A stretch of 64,000 nt of DNA from Saccharobesus litoralis (GCF_003063625.1 NZ_CP026604.1:4194065-4258064); one strand, 5' to 3'. Positions 27,827 through 37,491 are shown, numbered from the stretch's first letter. The notes: a model not told the origin generated them from the sequence alone. Numbers and translations: made by a program.

Positions 27827-28084
27827 GGCTTTGCAAACATAAATGTTCGCTCACAAGGGTTGGGTTTGCTGGCTTGCAAACATAAATATTCGCCCACAAG
27901 GGTTGGGTTTGCAGGCTGGCAAACATAAATGTTCGCCCACAAGGGTTAGGCTTGCAGGCTTTTGCAAACATAAATGCTCACTCACAAGGTTGGGTTTGCA
28001 GGCTTTGCAAACATAAATGTTCGCTCACAAGGGTTGGGTTTGCTGGCTTTGCAAACATGAATGTTTTCCTAAAAGGCTAGGTTT
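27827..28084. repeat. Tandem array of six ~44-bp hairpin repeats
   Basis: Six head-to-tail units with the approximate pattern GGCTTTGCAAACATAAATG, then TTCGCTCACAAGGGTT, then GGGTTTGCA. Units vary by a few bases and by 1-3 bp in length. Each holds a small hairpin such as AACAT-AA-ATGTT, or AGCAT/ATGCT-like variants elsewhere. The array fills the gap between ppnP and the globin gene. The last unit reaches the globin stop codon. There are no unique spacers, so it is not a CRISPR. Confidence 0.9.
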
Positions 28085-28523
28085 GTTGAGCTTGCCAATC
28101 ATCAAAGCTGGCATATTCGTATGATGCGCCTGCTTGCATGACTTGTGCTAAAACAGTGTAAGCAGCGACCCACGCGTCTTTAACCTGCGTTGTAAAGGCG
28201 GTACCTAACCCCTGCTCTAACGTCCACAACAAGGCTGCAGCAACGGTTGTATAGTGTTGCTGGCTAACACCATACACATTATGTCTGCGACCTAGTAACC
28301 AAACTGTTTCAGTAAGTTTATCTAACTGCTTAAGACCACGCACAACCGTTGTCAGCACTGTCATGAGCTTTTTGCCTTGTTCTTCAATATCCTCACTAAA
28401 TAGTGAACGTAAACTAGGATCTAACTCAAACAGTTTGTTATAAAACAAATTTGCAGCATCTTTTGCTATAGGAACAACTTGTTCCCAACTTTGTTGAACA
28501 AGATTAATTTGTTGTGGTGTCAT
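28077..28523 (-). CDS. Single-domain globin
   Basis: Heme protein of 148 residues of the single-domain bacterial globin class (Vitreoscilla hemoglobin-like). It binds oxygen or nitric oxide, likely supporting respiration or NO detoxification. The N-terminal MTPQQINLVQQSWEQV matches helix A, FYNKLFELDPSLRSLF matches the BC region, and the proximal heme His is expected in LLGRRHNVYGV near residue 83. No flavin reductase domain is present, unlike Hmp. I chose the ATG at 28523; the earlier TTG at 28532 would add only three residues. The 3' end abuts the tandem repeat array. Confidence 0.9.
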   Translation of the reverse strand: MTPQQINLVQQSWEQVVPIAKDAANLFYNKLFELDPSLRSLFSEDIEEQGKKLMTVLTTVVRGLKQLDKLTETVWLLGRRHNVYGVSQQHYTTVAAALLWTLEQGLGTAFTTQVKDAWVAAYTVLAQVMQAGASYEYASFDDWQAQQT

Positions 28524-28632
28524 GGGTATCAACTCTTTTATCGCAATAGAGTTAATTTAGACCTAAACGATTGAATTATCGAGAAATGTATTAAAGGAAA
28601 AAATAAATAAAAAGGATTGTAATGAAGAGATG

Positions 28633-28708
28633 TGGCGTCCCATAGGGGATTCGAACCCCTGTTACCGCCGTGAAAGGGCGGTGTCCTAGGCCTCTAGACG
28701 AATGGGAC
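28633..28708 (-). tRNA. tRNA-Glu (TTC), copy 4 in transcription order
   Basis: 76-nt cloverleaf including encoded CCA, anticodon TTC, T-loop GTTCGAATC. Identical to the three other copies. Confidence 0.97.
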
Positions 28709-28763
28709 GTCGCAAAAAAATTAAAACTTATATGCAAGGAGGCTAATGCATAAATAAGAGTGT

Positions 28764-28839
28764 TGGCGTCCCATAGGGGATTCGAACCCCTGTTACCGCC
28801 GTGAAAGGGCGGTGTCCTAGGCCTCTAGACGAATGGGAC
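28764..28839 (-). tRNA. tRNA-Glu (TTC), copy 3
   Basis: Identical 76-nt tRNA-Glu with encoded CCA, separated from copy 4 by 55 bp. Confidence 0.97.
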
Positions 28840-28894
28840 ATCCAATTGCAAATTAAACATCACTTTTTCAATAGTTTAAAACTAACCGAAGAAG

Positions 28895-28970
28895 TGGCGT
28901 CCCATAGGGGATTCGAACCCCTGTTACCGCCGTGAAAGGGCGGTGTCCTAGGCCTCTAGACGAATGGGAC
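28895..28970 (-). tRNA. tRNA-Glu (TTC), copy 2
   Basis: Identical 76-nt tRNA-Glu with encoded CCA, separated from copy 3 by 55 bp. Confidence 0.97.
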
Positions 28971-29032
28971 GCTGTATAAAATGCGAAAATTAAAACCTAA
29001 ATACACAGGAGGCTATTGTGTATAAAAGAGTG

Positions 29033-29108
29033 TGGCGTCCCATAGGGGATTCGAACCCCTGTTACCGCCGTGAAAGGGCGGTGTCCTAGGCCTCTAGACG
29101 AATGGGAC
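29033..29108 (-). tRNA. tRNA-Glu (TTC), copy 1
   Basis: Identical 76-nt tRNA-Glu with encoded CCA. It follows tRNA-Ala in the same transcript. Confidence 0.97.
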
Positions 29109-29163
29109 GTCCGGTAAAACAACATTAGTAAAAATGGCCTAGATACTAATGCTTAAAGAAATT

Positions 29164-29239
29164 TGGTGGAGCTAAACGGGATCGAACCGTTGACCTCTTC
29201 GCTGCCAGCGAAGCGCTCTCCCAGCTGAGCTATAGCCCC
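29164..29239 (-). tRNA. tRNA-Ala (GGC)
   Basis: 76-nt cloverleaf with encoded CCA. The anticodon loop CTGGCAG gives anticodon GGC. It is the first gene of the Ala-Glu(x4) array, 52 bp after a consensus promoter. Confidence 0.96.
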
Positions 29240-29291
29240 AAATTTCTTCTACTATGAAAGTTTGGTTACCCTCCCCTTCAACGCGGGGCGC

Positions 29292-29320
29292 ATAATATGC
29301 ACCTCGCCCTTACAAGTCAA
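29292..29320 (-). promoter_or_regulatory. Promoter of the tRNA-Ala/tRNA-Glu array
   Basis: On the minus strand: -35 TTGACT (29315-29320), 17-bp spacer, -10 TATTAT (29292-29297), then a GC-rich discriminator GCGCCCCGCG typical of stable-RNA promoters under stringent control. Confidence 0.85.
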
Positions 29321-29340
29321 TAGGTTTTTTGTAAGTTTTT

Positions 29341-30750
29341 TTAAGAATTTGCTCTTTGCGCAATAAATGCTAAAGCTTGGTCTATTCTTTGTACAGAGCG
29401 AGCCTTACCAATCAGGTTAAGCGTAATATCAAGCGATGGTGAATTCCCTGCTCCCGTTACCGCAACACGCAATGGCATACCGACTTTACCCATACCGACT
29501 TCCAATTCTTCTGCTGTCGCATTAATCGCGGCGTGGATCGCCTCTGGCGTCCAATCGTCTAATGCTTCTAATTTCGCTTTTACGACTTCAAGTGGCTGCT
29601 GGGCAACTGGACGTAAATGCTTTTTAGCGGCTTTTTCATCAAAGCTTGAAAAGTCTTCATAGTAATAGCGAGAGATCTCGACTAGCTCTTTTAATGTTTT
29701 TACCCGTTCAGCCTGAGCGCTAATCACATCTTCAATTGCAGGACCATTACTGGTATCCAATTTTTGATCATCTAAATGCCAAGCTAAATGCTCAGCCACT
29801 TCAGTTGCAGGCGTAGTTTTAATATAGTGTTGGTTTAACCAAACTAGCTTTTCGGTATTAAATGCCGACGCAGCCTTGTTAATGGCATCTAAGCTGAATA
29901 GGTTTTGCATTTCTTCCATAGAGAAGATTTCTTGATCGCCATGCGACCAACCAAGACGTACTAAATAATTAAGTAACGCTTGAGGCAAATACCCTTCGTC
30001 ACGATATTGCATAACACTAACCGCACCATGACGCTTAGACAACTTAGCGCCGTCATCTCCTAAAATCATAGAAACATGCGCGTATTCTGGTACTGGAGCG
30101 TTTAATGCTTGTAAAATATTAATTTGGCGCGGTGTGTTGTTAATATGGTCTTCACCACGTACAACATGTGTAATGCCCATATCCCAGTCATCAACAACAA
30201 CACAAAAGTTATATGTTGGGCTACCATCTGAACGTTGAATAATTAAATCATCTAATTCACTGTTAGCCACTTCAATTTCGCCACGAACATGATCGGCAAA
30301 CTTAACGCTACCTTCTTGCGGATTGCGAAAACGAATAACAAAAGGTTTGTCTTCTGGGTAATCCGTGCGATCACGCCACACACCGGTATAACGTGGCTTT
30401 TCACCCGCAGCCATTTGCTTTTCACGCATGGCGTCTAATTCTTGTGGCGTACAATAACAACGATAAGCTTTACCTTCGGCTATTAATTGCGCGATAAGTT
30501 GCTTATAACGATCAAAACGTTGAGTTTGATAATAAGGGCCTTCATTCCACTCTAAACCTAACCATTTCATGCCTTCTAATATGGCATCAATAGCTTCCTG
30601 AGTTGAACGTTCAAGATCAGTATCTTCAATACGTAAAACAAACTCGCCTTGGTTTGCTTGCGCATACAACCAAGAATACAACGCAGTACGTGCACCACCT
30701 ACGTGAAGGAAACCAGTTGGGCTAGGTGCGAAACGGGTTTTAATCGTCAT
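29341..30750 (-). CDS. gltX: Glutamyl-tRNA synthetase
   Basis: Class I aminoacyl-tRNA synthetase charging tRNA-Glu; cytosolic, 469 residues (E. coli 471). The HIGH-type motif is [15 protein letters not shown] near residues 11-25. KMSKS is represented by KLSKRHG near residue 238. A zinc-binding-like CYCTPQELD lies near residue 98. It ends about 100 bp upstream of the tRNA-Ala gene and is transcribed in the same direction, so the synthetase sits just ahead of four of its substrate tRNA genes, a common gammaproteobacterial arrangement. Confidence 0.97.
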   Translation of the reverse strand: MTIKTRFAPSPTGFLHVGGARTALYSWLYAQANQGEFVLRIEDTDLERSTQEAIDAILEGMKWLGLEWNEGPYYQTQRFDRYKQLIAQLIAEGKAYRCYCTPQELDAMREKQMAAGEKPRYTGVWRDRTDYPEDKPFVIRFRNPQEGSVKFADHVRGEIEVANSELDDLIIQRSDGSPTYNFCVVVDDWDMGITHVVRGEDHINNTPRQINILQALNAPVPEYAHVSMILGDDGAKLSKRHGAVSVMQYRDEGYLPQALLNYLVRLGWSHGDQEIFSMEEMQNLFSLDAINKAASAFNTEKLVWLNQHYIKTTPATEVAEHLAWHLDDQKLDTSNGPAIEDVISAQAERVKTLKELVEISRYYYEDFSSFDEKAAKKHLRPVAQQPLEVVKAKLEALDDWTPEAIHAAINATAEELEVGMGKVGMPLRVAVTGAGNSPSLDITLNLIGKARSVQRIDQALAFIAQRANS

Positions 30751-30974
30751 TTTTTACCTTAATAAAAATTTTAATAGCTAATAGCGGGGTCGATATTGAA
30801 CATCGCCCGAAATGTGGCGGTTATTGTACCAATACCGCCTTGATTTGCGAATCGCATATTCATGTAATTTTTCCAACCATTTTTTAAACAAGTTTGTTAC
30901 ATACGTATGCATGTTGCGATTTCGGCAAGGGAATCGATACTGTAATCAGACAATAAGATTTTAAGGTTTTAACT

Positions 30975-32501
30975 ATGCTCGATATGCAACGCAAGCTAAC
31001 CAAACCGTTTTACATGATGTTGAGTTTGCCTTCGACTGCAATGGGATTTGCACTATCTATTCAAATTGCCGCGCTAAGTTGGCTTTTGAGCACCCAACAT
31101 AACTTAGATATTCATCAAATTGGTATTGTATGGGCAGCAGGTCCGGTGGCCGGTATTTTAGGCCAAGTTATCATCGGCTTTATTAGCGATAAAGTGTGGT
31201 TTTGGAATGGGCGCAGACGCCCCTTCATACTCATTGGGGGTTTCTTTGCGGCAATGTCACTGCTTGCCCTACCCAATATTGGCGTTATTTCGGACTCACT
31301 AGGGTTGGAAGGCGTTATGGGAATAGCCATTCTCGTGGCCTTGTCATTAGATTTATCCGTTAATATCAGTTTTAACCCGACACGTTCCATCATTGCTGAT
31401 GTAACCGAAGAAGGAAAACCGCGCACTCTTGGCTACACCTGGATGCAAACGGTATCTGGCACTTTTGGTATGTTAGCTTATTTAATTGGCGCACAGGTGG
31501 GCAATATTACGCTCATCTATGTTGGCGTTTTTATTGTGCTGGCTTTTTCATTAATCCCACCCTTTTTTATTGAAGAGCCTCGCGAACTTGAATTAAAAGA
31601 TGAAACCGATGAGCCTGAATCACGTAAGTTTGATTTTATGCAACTGATGAAAGACATCAAACCCTTGTGGGGCTTTTTAGGCTATTCAATTTACGCCTCC
31701 TATTTGCATTTATCTGGCGTCACCGTTGAATCAAACATTGGCGAGCTTATCGCTTTTGTGATCACCCTATTTTTTGTGTTTGAAACATTAGCCACTCGCG
31801 AAGAAGGAAAACCTAAAGAAGAAGCTGACCACATTGGCTTTAAAAAGATCCTAGCTGCACATTCTTTTAGTTGGATTGGCGTGCAAACCATGTTTGTTTT
31901 TACTTACGCATTTTTACAAGAAAAAATGCCACTGATGGAGTTGATCCCTGAATCCATTGCTAATTCAGGTAATGCCGAGGCAATTAAAACTGAAACGGAT
32001 ATGGTATTGGGGCAAATTATTTCTTATAGCTTTGCAGTGCTAAATTTTGTTGGGGCTTTATTACCTGCTTTTGTTTTAGGACCATTGGCTAACAAAATAG
32101 GTCGGATTAAAACTCATAGCTATGCACTGATTATAATGGCTGTCGCTTATGGCATTATCGGCTTTATGGGGACAACGCCAACCATGATGTATTTATTAAT
32201 GGCAGTCGCTGGGATAGGTTGGGCCTCAATTATCAGTTTGCCGTTTGCAATCATGTCTGAACGCGTAGAGCAAGGTAAAATGGGCTTATATATGGGACTA
32301 TTCAATTTATCTGTGGTGCTACCGCAATTAGTTGTCAGCTTAGGAATCAGCTTGTTCTTGAATCGAGTAGAAGATAAAAGCATGATTTTTATGGTTTGTG
32401 CCGTGTCCCTTGCTATTTCGGCTATTGCTTGGCTAGTCATCAAAGAAAACCCACACGGTCAGCCAGATCCGGCTGGTTTATCTGTCGGTGATAATCATTA
32501 G
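30975..32501 (+). CDS. MFS transporter, SLC45/sugar type
   Basis: Inner-membrane major facilitator of 508 residues with about twelve hydrophobic segments. The MFS loop motif between helices 2 and 3 is present as GFISDKVWFWNGRRRPF near residues 68-84, the form seen in the SLC45/GPH-like sugar:cation symporters and bacterial maltose/sucrose-type carriers. A charged central loop with many Glu residues (DETDEPESRKF) splits the two halves. The substrate cannot be read from the sequence; no glycosidase or regulator is adjacent. It starts 224 bp from the divergent gltX start. Confidence 0.88.
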   Translation: MLDMQRKLTKPFYMMLSLPSTAMGFALSIQIAALSWLLSTQHNLDIHQIGIVWAAGPVAGILGQVIIGFISDKVWFWNGRRRPFILIGGFFAAMSLLALPNIGVISDSLGLEGVMGIAILVALSLDLSVNISFNPTRSIIADVTEEGKPRTLGYTWMQTVSGTFGMLAYLIGAQVGNITLIYVGVFIVLAFSLIPPFFIEEPRELELKDETDEPESRKFDFMQLMKDIKPLWGFLGYSIYASYLHLSGVTVESNIGELIAFVITLFFVFETLATREEGKPKEEADHIGFKKILAAHSFSWIGVQTMFVFTYAFLQEKMPLMELIPESIANSGNAEAIKTETDMVLGQIISYSFAVLNFVGALLPAFVLGPLANKIGRIKTHSYALIIMAVAYGIIGFMGTTPTMMYLLMAVAGIGWASIISLPFAIMSERVEQGKMGLYMGLFNLSVVLPQLVVSLGISLFLNRVEDKSMIFMVCAVSLAISAIAWLVIKENPHGQPDPAGLSVGDNH

Positions 32502-32515
32502 TATAGATTGATTGC

Positions 32516-32778
32516 TTGTAACTATTCAGCGTGTTTATAAATAGAATTGAATTTATCCCGCTGGTATAAAAAATTACCGTCATACCTGAGTATTCAGGTA
32601 TCCAGCGCCTTTATTAAAGTAAACGGAGCTCACGTTTACTAAACAAAGTCACTAGATTACCGCATTCGCAGGTTTCTTGTTCCAGACGAAACCTAAGTAC
32701 CTACGTCCTGTAGGCACGGCAAAGACGAGGTACTTAGCAATACTAAGGCGCGTAAAACAAATTACGCTGAGTAGATAC
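32516..32778. repeat. 263-bp multi-hairpin repeat, copy A
   Basis: Differs from the copy at 40821-41083 by 8 substitutions and no indels, in the same orientation. Internal inverted repeats are ATACCTGA/TTCAGGTAT (with preceding CGTCAT), GTAAACG/CGTTTAC and CTAAGTACCT/AGGTACTTAG. There is no open reading frame of note. It starts 15 bp after the MFS transporter stop. Confidence 0.9.
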
Positions 32779-32810
32779 GATTGCTTTAACTATCAGCTTT
32801 GACTTTAGAC

Positions 32811-32832
32811 TGTGCCTGCATGAATGCAGGCA
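32811..32832 (-). terminator. Hairpin downstream of rbgA
   Basis: Inverted repeat GTGCCTGCAT-(2 nt)-ATGCAGGCAC lying 15 bp past the rbgA stop. On the minus strand it is preceded by CGTCATCCTA, resembling the CGTCAT hairpin in the adjacent 263-bp repeat, so it may be part of a repeat element that also serves as terminator. No T-tract. Confidence 0.45.
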
Positions 32833-32846
32833 CTAGGATGACGAGG

Positions 32847-33770
32847 TTAACGATTTCGTTTTTTAAAGTTCTTTTTACGTTCCGCTTTCTTGGCCGCCTT
32901 TTTTTCTCGCTCTATTTCTAATGCAGCTTCTTCTTGTTCCATCATGCTAGGCGTTTCCATTGAAATATAGCCAATTGTCGACTCTCGCAGCTCATTTATT
33001 ACTATATCACCAGCTTGGTTCATCTCTACCCTACCGCCTGCTCGTAAACAGCCACGCTTTCGGCCAATAAGCTCAAGTGTGTCATAACCGGTATAGCCAA
33101 ACTCATCTAAGCCGTAACGCGCTTTGAGCTTTTCTGGATAAGCTTCCATTAAATATTCGACGATATAGGTGCCAACGTCGTCAGATTCCATTGCGGTATC
33201 TTTAACCGCCCCTGTTGCGGCTAAACGATATCCTGAATTTTCATTCTCTACTTTAGGCCATAACATGCCAGGAGTATCGGATAACACTATGTCGTTTTCT
33301 AAACGAATGCGTTGTTGGGCTTTAGTCACGGCGGGCTCATTACCAGTTTTAGCAATGATACGATCCGCCAAGACATTGATTGTGGTTGATTTACCGACAT
33401 TAGGTATGCCACATATAAGCGCTCTAAGTTGCTTACCGGCTTGTACTCGATGCGGTGCAAGCTGCTGACATAAATTTAATATTTGCTTGGTTTCAGCCGT
33501 GTTTTTAGCGCTAATTGCAATCGCTTTAGTCTCGGGCTGGCCATTAAAGTAATCTAACCACAATTGAGTTACCGCAGGATCCGCTAGGTCTTTTTTATTT
33601 AAAACCTTAATGAAGGGTTTATCACCGCGCAGTTTGGCAATCATTGGATTATTACTGCTATAAGGAATACGCGCATCCAACACTTCTATAATTACGTCGA
33701 TAGTCGGCATAATTTCAGCGATTTCTTTTTGGGCTTTATGCATATGCCCCGGATACCAATTAACAGCCAT
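32847..33770 (-). CDS. Ribosome biogenesis GTPase RbgA/YlqF
   Basis: Circularly permuted GTPase promoting late assembly of the large ribosomal subunit. The 307 residues begin with NWYPGHMHKAQKEI, typical of YlqF. G-motifs appear in permuted order: G4 LNKKD near residue 59, G1 GIPNVGKSTT near residue 120 and G3 DTPGMLWP near residue 165. A very basic C-terminal tail (KKAAKKAERKKNFKKRNR) suggests rRNA contact. The gene stands alone between a repeat region and the tRNA-Val array. Confidence 0.92.
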   Translation of the reverse strand: MAVNWYPGHMHKAQKEIAEIMPTIDVIIEVLDARIPYSSNNPMIAKLRGDKPFIKVLNKKDLADPAVTQLWLDYFNGQPETKAIAISAKNTAETKQILNLCQQLAPHRVQAGKQLRALICGIPNVGKSTTINVLADRIIAKTGNEPAVTKAQQRIRLENDIVLSDTPGMLWPKVENENSGYRLAATGAVKDTAMESDDVGTYIVEYLMEAYPEKLKARYGLDEFGYTGYDTLELIGRKRGCLRAGGRVEMNQAGDIVINELRESTIGYISMETPSMMEQEEAALEIEREKKAAKKAERKKNFKKRNR

Positions 33771-33966
33771 TATTAATCCTAAAAACTCATCTGTATTTGC
33801 GCGGCATCATACCTAGCTAACCTAGTATTTGCCAAACTCAAAATTAATTTATCATCTTGATAGGGAATAAAGGAGAAAAACACCTCAATTAAAGTCGTTT
33901 TTTTGAGCGTTTCGTATGTGTTTTAGCCAAACAGTAAAAAAACGGTAAAAAACTCAATTTTTGTTG

Positions 33967-33994
33967 TTGACAGGTTTAGCTTCATCCCTATAAT
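33967..33994 (+). promoter_or_regulatory. Promoter of the tRNA-Val array
   Basis: Perfect -35 TTGACA (33967-33972), 16-bp spacer and perfect -10 TATAAT (33989-33994), followed by a C-rich discriminator (ACCGCCCCAC). The first tRNA starts 33 bp downstream of the -10 box. Confidence 0.93.
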
Positions 33995-34026
33995 ACCGCC
34001 CCACAAAGACGCAGAGTCTTCAAGTT

Positions 34027-34102
34027 GGGTGGTTAGCTCAGTTGGGAGAGCATCGCCCTTACAAGGCGAGGGTCACTGGTTCGAGCCCAGTACCACCCAC
34101 CA
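34027..34102 (+). tRNA. tRNA-Val (TAC), copy 1
   Basis: 76-nt cloverleaf with encoded CCA. The anticodon loop CTTACAA gives TAC. Confidence 0.97.
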
Positions 34103-34132
34103 ATTTTACTCTGAACTTTGTCTGCTTATAGT

Positions 34133-34208
34133 GGGTGGTTAGCTCAGTTGGGAGAGCATCGCCCTTACAAGGCGAGGGTCACTGGTTCGAGCCCAGTACC
34201 ACCCACCA
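34133..34208 (+). tRNA. tRNA-Val (TAC), copy 2
   Basis: Identical to copy 1, 30 bp downstream of it. Confidence 0.97.
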
Positions 34209-34239
34209 CTTTAAGCATCCCATTATTTACCACTTTGGC

Positions 34240-34315
34240 GGGTGGTTAGCTCAGTTGGGAGAGCATCGCCCTTACAAGGCGAGGGTCACTGGTTCGAGCC
34301 CAGTACCACCCACCA
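34240..34315 (+). tRNA. tRNA-Val (TAC), copy 3
   Basis: Identical to copies 1 and 2, 31 bp after copy 2. Confidence 0.97.
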
Positions 34316-34627
34316 CTTTTCTATTTATACCTTTTCTTATTATATTTATTTCCAATAAACAGACTTTTTTGTCTATTAGCTTTGTTGCACCAAATTATAA
34401 ATAAGTAACTATTAATTCAGCATTTCAAGCAGCGAGTTTCTTACCTAACTAACTATCGATCGGGTTGTTGTAAAGCGAGACTAGGCTTCCGCCCCCCTGC
34501 TTTGTAGTATTGCTCTTTTAGACAGAAAGGTTTGCAGGCTCTGCAAGCATAAATGCTCACCCACAAAAACTTTCAATATCGGCTTACTCATCTTGTTGAA
34601 TAGTCAAAGCGATCAGCTTTAGTTTTG
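34316..34627. other. Intergenic stretch with one hairpin-repeat copy
   Basis: 312 bp without a gene between the tRNA-Val array and lpxH. T-rich sequence directly after the last tRNA may terminate the array. One copy of the 44-46 bp repeat lies at 34529-34567 (core GCAAGCATAAATGCTCACCC). A partial ATAGTCAAAGC motif lies at 34600-34623, close to the lpxH stop. Confidence 0.6.
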
Positions 34628-35356
34628 TTATAACTTTGGCAAAGGCAAGCTGTATAAGTTAAAACCGTCATCGTTTAACTCTAAAATACTGCCCTGCGTA
34701 TACCAATCACCTAATACGATTCGGGTGCCCCGCCCTTCACTTCTAGCATGGTTATGAATTTTTGGTCTGTGTGTGTGACCATGGATCATTAAATCGACTT
34801 GCCAATCGTCCATACACTGTGCAACCGCAGCTGTATTAACATCTAATTCATCCAACGCCATTTGGCTTTGTTTGTCTTGACTCGAACGACGTAGTTTTTG
34901 CGCTATTTTTAGTCGAGTTGCAAGCGGCAAATTACGTAATATAAAAAGCACAACGGGGTTACGAATAAAGGCCCGATACCTTTGATAGCCGACGTCGTCG
35001 GTGCACAAAGAATCACCGTGTAACAACAAGGTGCGTTGGCCATTTAAGTGGGTTATAGTTGGATCTTTAAGAAAGGTGATCCCTGTTTCATGGCAAAAAG
35101 CTTTACCCACTGCAAAATCACGATTACCTACCATAAAGTAAGTTTTGGTGCCCTGCCCAGTCAATCTTTGTAAACCTTTCTTAATCGGCACAAGCCATGA
35201 TGAAGGATCGTCATCGCCTAACCAAAAGCAAAAAAAGTCGCCTAGAATATAAAGCTCGTCTGCCGGCTTAATGGTTTTTAGAAACTGTAAAAATAATTCG
35301 GTAATATCGGGACGATCTTGTTCAAGATGTAGATCAGAGATGAAATAGGTTGGCAT
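34628..35356 (-). CDS. lpxH: UDP-2,3-diacylglucosamine diphosphatase LpxH
   Basis: Peripheral membrane metallophosphoesterase of lipid A synthesis. It hydrolyses UDP-2,3-diacylglucosamine to lipid X and UMP. It is 242 residues (E. coli 240). Calcineurin-like motifs are visible: FISDLHLEQDRP at residues 4-15, ILGDFFCFWLGDD near residue 38, MVGNRDFAVG near residue 76, HGDSLCTDD near residue 113 and HGHTHRP near residue 196. It lies 88 bp downstream of ppiB on the same strand. Confidence 0.95.
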   Translation of the reverse strand: MPTYFISDLHLEQDRPDITELFLQFLKTIKPADELYILGDFFCFWLGDDDPSSWLVPIKKGLQRLTGQGTKTYFMVGNRDFAVGKAFCHETGITFLKDPTITHLNGQRTLLLHGDSLCTDDVGYQRYRAFIRNPVVLFILRNLPLATRLKIAQKLRRSSQDKQSQMALDELDVNTAAVAQCMDDWQVDLMIHGHTHRPKIHNHARSEGRGTRIVLGDWYTQGSILELNDDGFNLYSLPLPKL

Positions 35357-35444
35357 GTATACTTAACGGTATTTGAGGTTCTTATCAATAATGACTACTG
35401 ACAACAGGATAAGCCGGACGCGAACGTCCGACTCCAAAAATGAT

Positions 35445-35939
35445 CTATTCAGCAACAGTCACTTTTTCAATGATAATTTCTTCAACCGGAACATCTTGGT
35501 GAAATCCAAAACTACCCGTTTTTACGCCTTCAATTTTTTGCACTATATCCATGCCTGCAGTCACTTTTCCAAATACCGCATAACCCCAACCGTCTTGTGT
35601 TTCAGAGCGGAAGTTAAGGAATGCATTGTCAGCAACATTAATAAAAAACTGAGCACTGGCTGAGTGTGGATCCATAGTACGCGCCATGGCTAACGTGCCA
35701 ATCTCGTTTTTAAGACCGTTATTAGCTTCGTTCTTAATAGGATCACGCGTTTCTTTTTCACCCATGCCTGCTTCCATACCACCACCTTGGATCATAAAAC
35801 CTTTAATCACGCGGTGAAAAATAGTGCCTTCGTAAAAGCCTTCTTTACAGTATTGTAAAAAGTTGTTTGCCGTAACCGGTGCGTTGTCAAAATCTAACTC
35901 GATTTGAATATCGCCCATATTGGTAGAAAAGGTGATCAT
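35445..35939 (-). CDS. ppiB: Cytoplasmic cyclophilin, peptidyl-prolyl isomerase B
   Basis: Cytosolic cyclophilin-type prolyl isomerase of 164 residues (E. coli PpiB 164). The start ATG at 35939 gives the family N-terminus [20 protein letters not shown]; upstream in-frame codons would add 29 non-homologous residues. Active-site and substrate residues lie in [14 protein letters not shown] near residues 36-49, [13 protein letters not shown] near residue 91 and WGYAVFGKV near residue 120. It is divergent from cysS, a conserved arrangement. Confidence 0.95.
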   Translation of the reverse strand: MITFSTNMGDIQIELDFDNAPVTANNFLQYCKEGFYEGTIFHRVIKGFMIQGGGMEAGMGEKETRDPIKNEANNGLKNEIGTLAMARTMDPHSASAQFFINVADNAFLNFRSETQDGWGYAVFGKVTAGMDIVQKIEGVKTGSFGFHQDVPVEEIIIEKVTVAE

Positions 35940-36058
35940 AATAAAACATCCAATCATTAAAAGAGGCGCTATTCTAACCCTATGACATCTATATTCAAAC
36001 CCATAAAACAGGTATACTCGCGGCAATTTTTTCAGTGATGATTAAGAGATCCGGTTGC

Positions 36059-37441
36059 ATGTTGCAAATCTACAATACCCTAACACGCGAAAAGCAAAAA
36101 TTTGAACCCATTAAAGCAGGCAAAGTAGGCCTATATGTATGTGGAGTTACCGTATATGACCTATGTCATATTGGTCATGCACGTACGTATATTGCATTTG
36201 ATAATATGGTTCGCTTTTTACGTTTTAGTGGCTACGACGTCACTTACGTGCGCAATATTACCGATGTAGACGATAAAATCATCAAGCGTGCCATTGAAAA
36301 TAATGAATCGTGCGAAACACTAACCGAACGCACTATCGGCGATATGCACCAAGACTTTGATTCGTTGAACTTGCTACGCCCTGACATTGAGCCTCGTGTT
36401 ACCACACACATGCAAGAAATTATCGACATGGTGGCAACCCTCATTGAGAAAAATCATGCCTATATTGCCGGCAGTGGTGATGTATTGTTTGATGTATCGA
36501 GTTTTGCTGATTACGGTAAACTTAGTGGCCAAGATTTAGAACAACTACAAGCGGGTGCGCGTGTCGACGTTGACGACACCAAACGTAACCCATTGGATTT
36601 TGTTTTATGGAAAATGGCTAAAGTTGGCGAACCAAGCTGGCAATCACCTTGGGGCGATGGCCGCCCCGGTTGGCATATTGAATGTTCTGCCATGAATGCT
36701 AAAGAGCTAGGCGCTCATTTTGATATTCATGGTGGTGGCTCTGATCTCGCTTTTCCACACCACGAAAATGAAGTTGCACAAAGCTGCTGCTCACTAGATA
36801 CGCCTTATGTTAATTACTGGATGCACTCAGGCATGGTACAAGTTGACTCAGAAAAGATGTCTAAATCACTGGGTAACTTCTTTACTATTCGCGAAGTACT
36901 CAATAAATATGATGCTGAAACCACACGCTTTTTCTTAACAACGGGCCAATATCGTAGCCAGTTAAACTACTCGACTGATAATTTAGATCAAGCTCGCGCC
37001 TCAATGGAGCGAATTTATACAGCATTACGTGATATAGATATTGCCGATGTTAAGTTAGATACCGCTAACCCATATGTAGAAAAGTTTGTAGCGGCTATGA
37101 ATGATGACTTTAATACACCAGAAGCTTTAGCTGTGTTATTCGAGTTAGCCAAAGACCTGAACGTAGCTAAACAAGAAAACAACGACAATACAGCCGAATT
37201 AGCATCAATATTGAAAGGGTTAGGCGGATTGTTAGGTTTATTACAACAAGATCCTAATCAATTCTTACAAGGCGGTGGAAACGACGACGAAGTCGCGTTG
37301 ATAGAATCGTTGATCCAACAACGTAAAGATGCCCGAGCCGCAAAAGACTGGGCAAAAGCTGACGAAGCGCGCGACAAATTAAATGAACTCGGCGTAATAG
37401 TAGAAGATAAAGGTGGTGTAACTAGCTGGCGCAAAAAATAA
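36059..37441 (+). CDS. cysS: Cysteinyl-tRNA synthetase
   Basis: Class I synthetase charging tRNA-Cys, 460 residues (E. coli 461). I chose the ATG at 36059 because it gives the conserved start [12 protein letters not shown]; the earlier ATG at 36035 adds eight unmatched residues. The zinc ligand Cys is in YVCGVTVYD near residue 28, HIGH in CHIGHARTY near residue 37, further zinc ligands in WHIECSAM and HHENEVAQS (residues about 205-240), and KMSKS in [11 protein letters not shown] near residue 266. Divergent from ppiB. Confidence 0.96.
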   Translation: MLQIYNTLTREKQKFEPIKAGKVGLYVCGVTVYDLCHIGHARTYIAFDNMVRFLRFSGYDVTYVRNITDVDDKIIKRAIENNESCETLTERTIGDMHQDFDSLNLLRPDIEPRVTTHMQEIIDMVATLIEKNHAYIAGSGDVLFDVSSFADYGKLSGQDLEQLQAGARVDVDDTKRNPLDFVLWKMAKVGEPSWQSPWGDGRPGWHIECSAMNAKELGAHFDIHGGGSDLAFPHHENEVAQSCCSLDTPYVNYWMHSGMVQVDSEKMSKSLGNFFTIREVLNKYDAETTRFFLTTGQYRSQLNYSTDNLDQARASMERIYTALRDIDIADVKLDTANPYVEKFVAAMNDDFNTPEALAVLFELAKDLNVAKQENNDNTAELASILKGLGGLLGLLQQDPNQFLQGGGNDDEVALIESLIQQRKDARAAKDWAKADEARDKLNELGVIVEDKGGVTSWRKK

Positions 37442-37458
37442 CCTAGTTTTCACGCTTT

Positions 37459-37491
37459 AACCGGTTTATCGCTACTGCGGTTAAACCGGTT
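37459..37491 (+). terminator. Inverted repeat after cysS
   Basis: Ten-base stem AACCGGTTTA/TAAACCGGTT with a 13-nt loop, 18 bp past the cysS stop. The following sequence is only moderately T-rich, so it may be a weak terminator or simply a structured element. Confidence 0.45.

Noticed and set aside
27827..28084. CRISPR-like array
   Set aside because: Units are directly tandem with no unique spacers, and no cas genes lie in the window.
34135..34404. 89-codon plus-strand frame across the tRNA-Val copies
   Set aside because: It lies over perfect tRNA genes and arises from their repetition.
35940..36026. 29-residue N-terminal extension of ppiB
   Set aside because: Not found in cyclophilin B proteins; the ATG at 35939 gives the family N-terminus.
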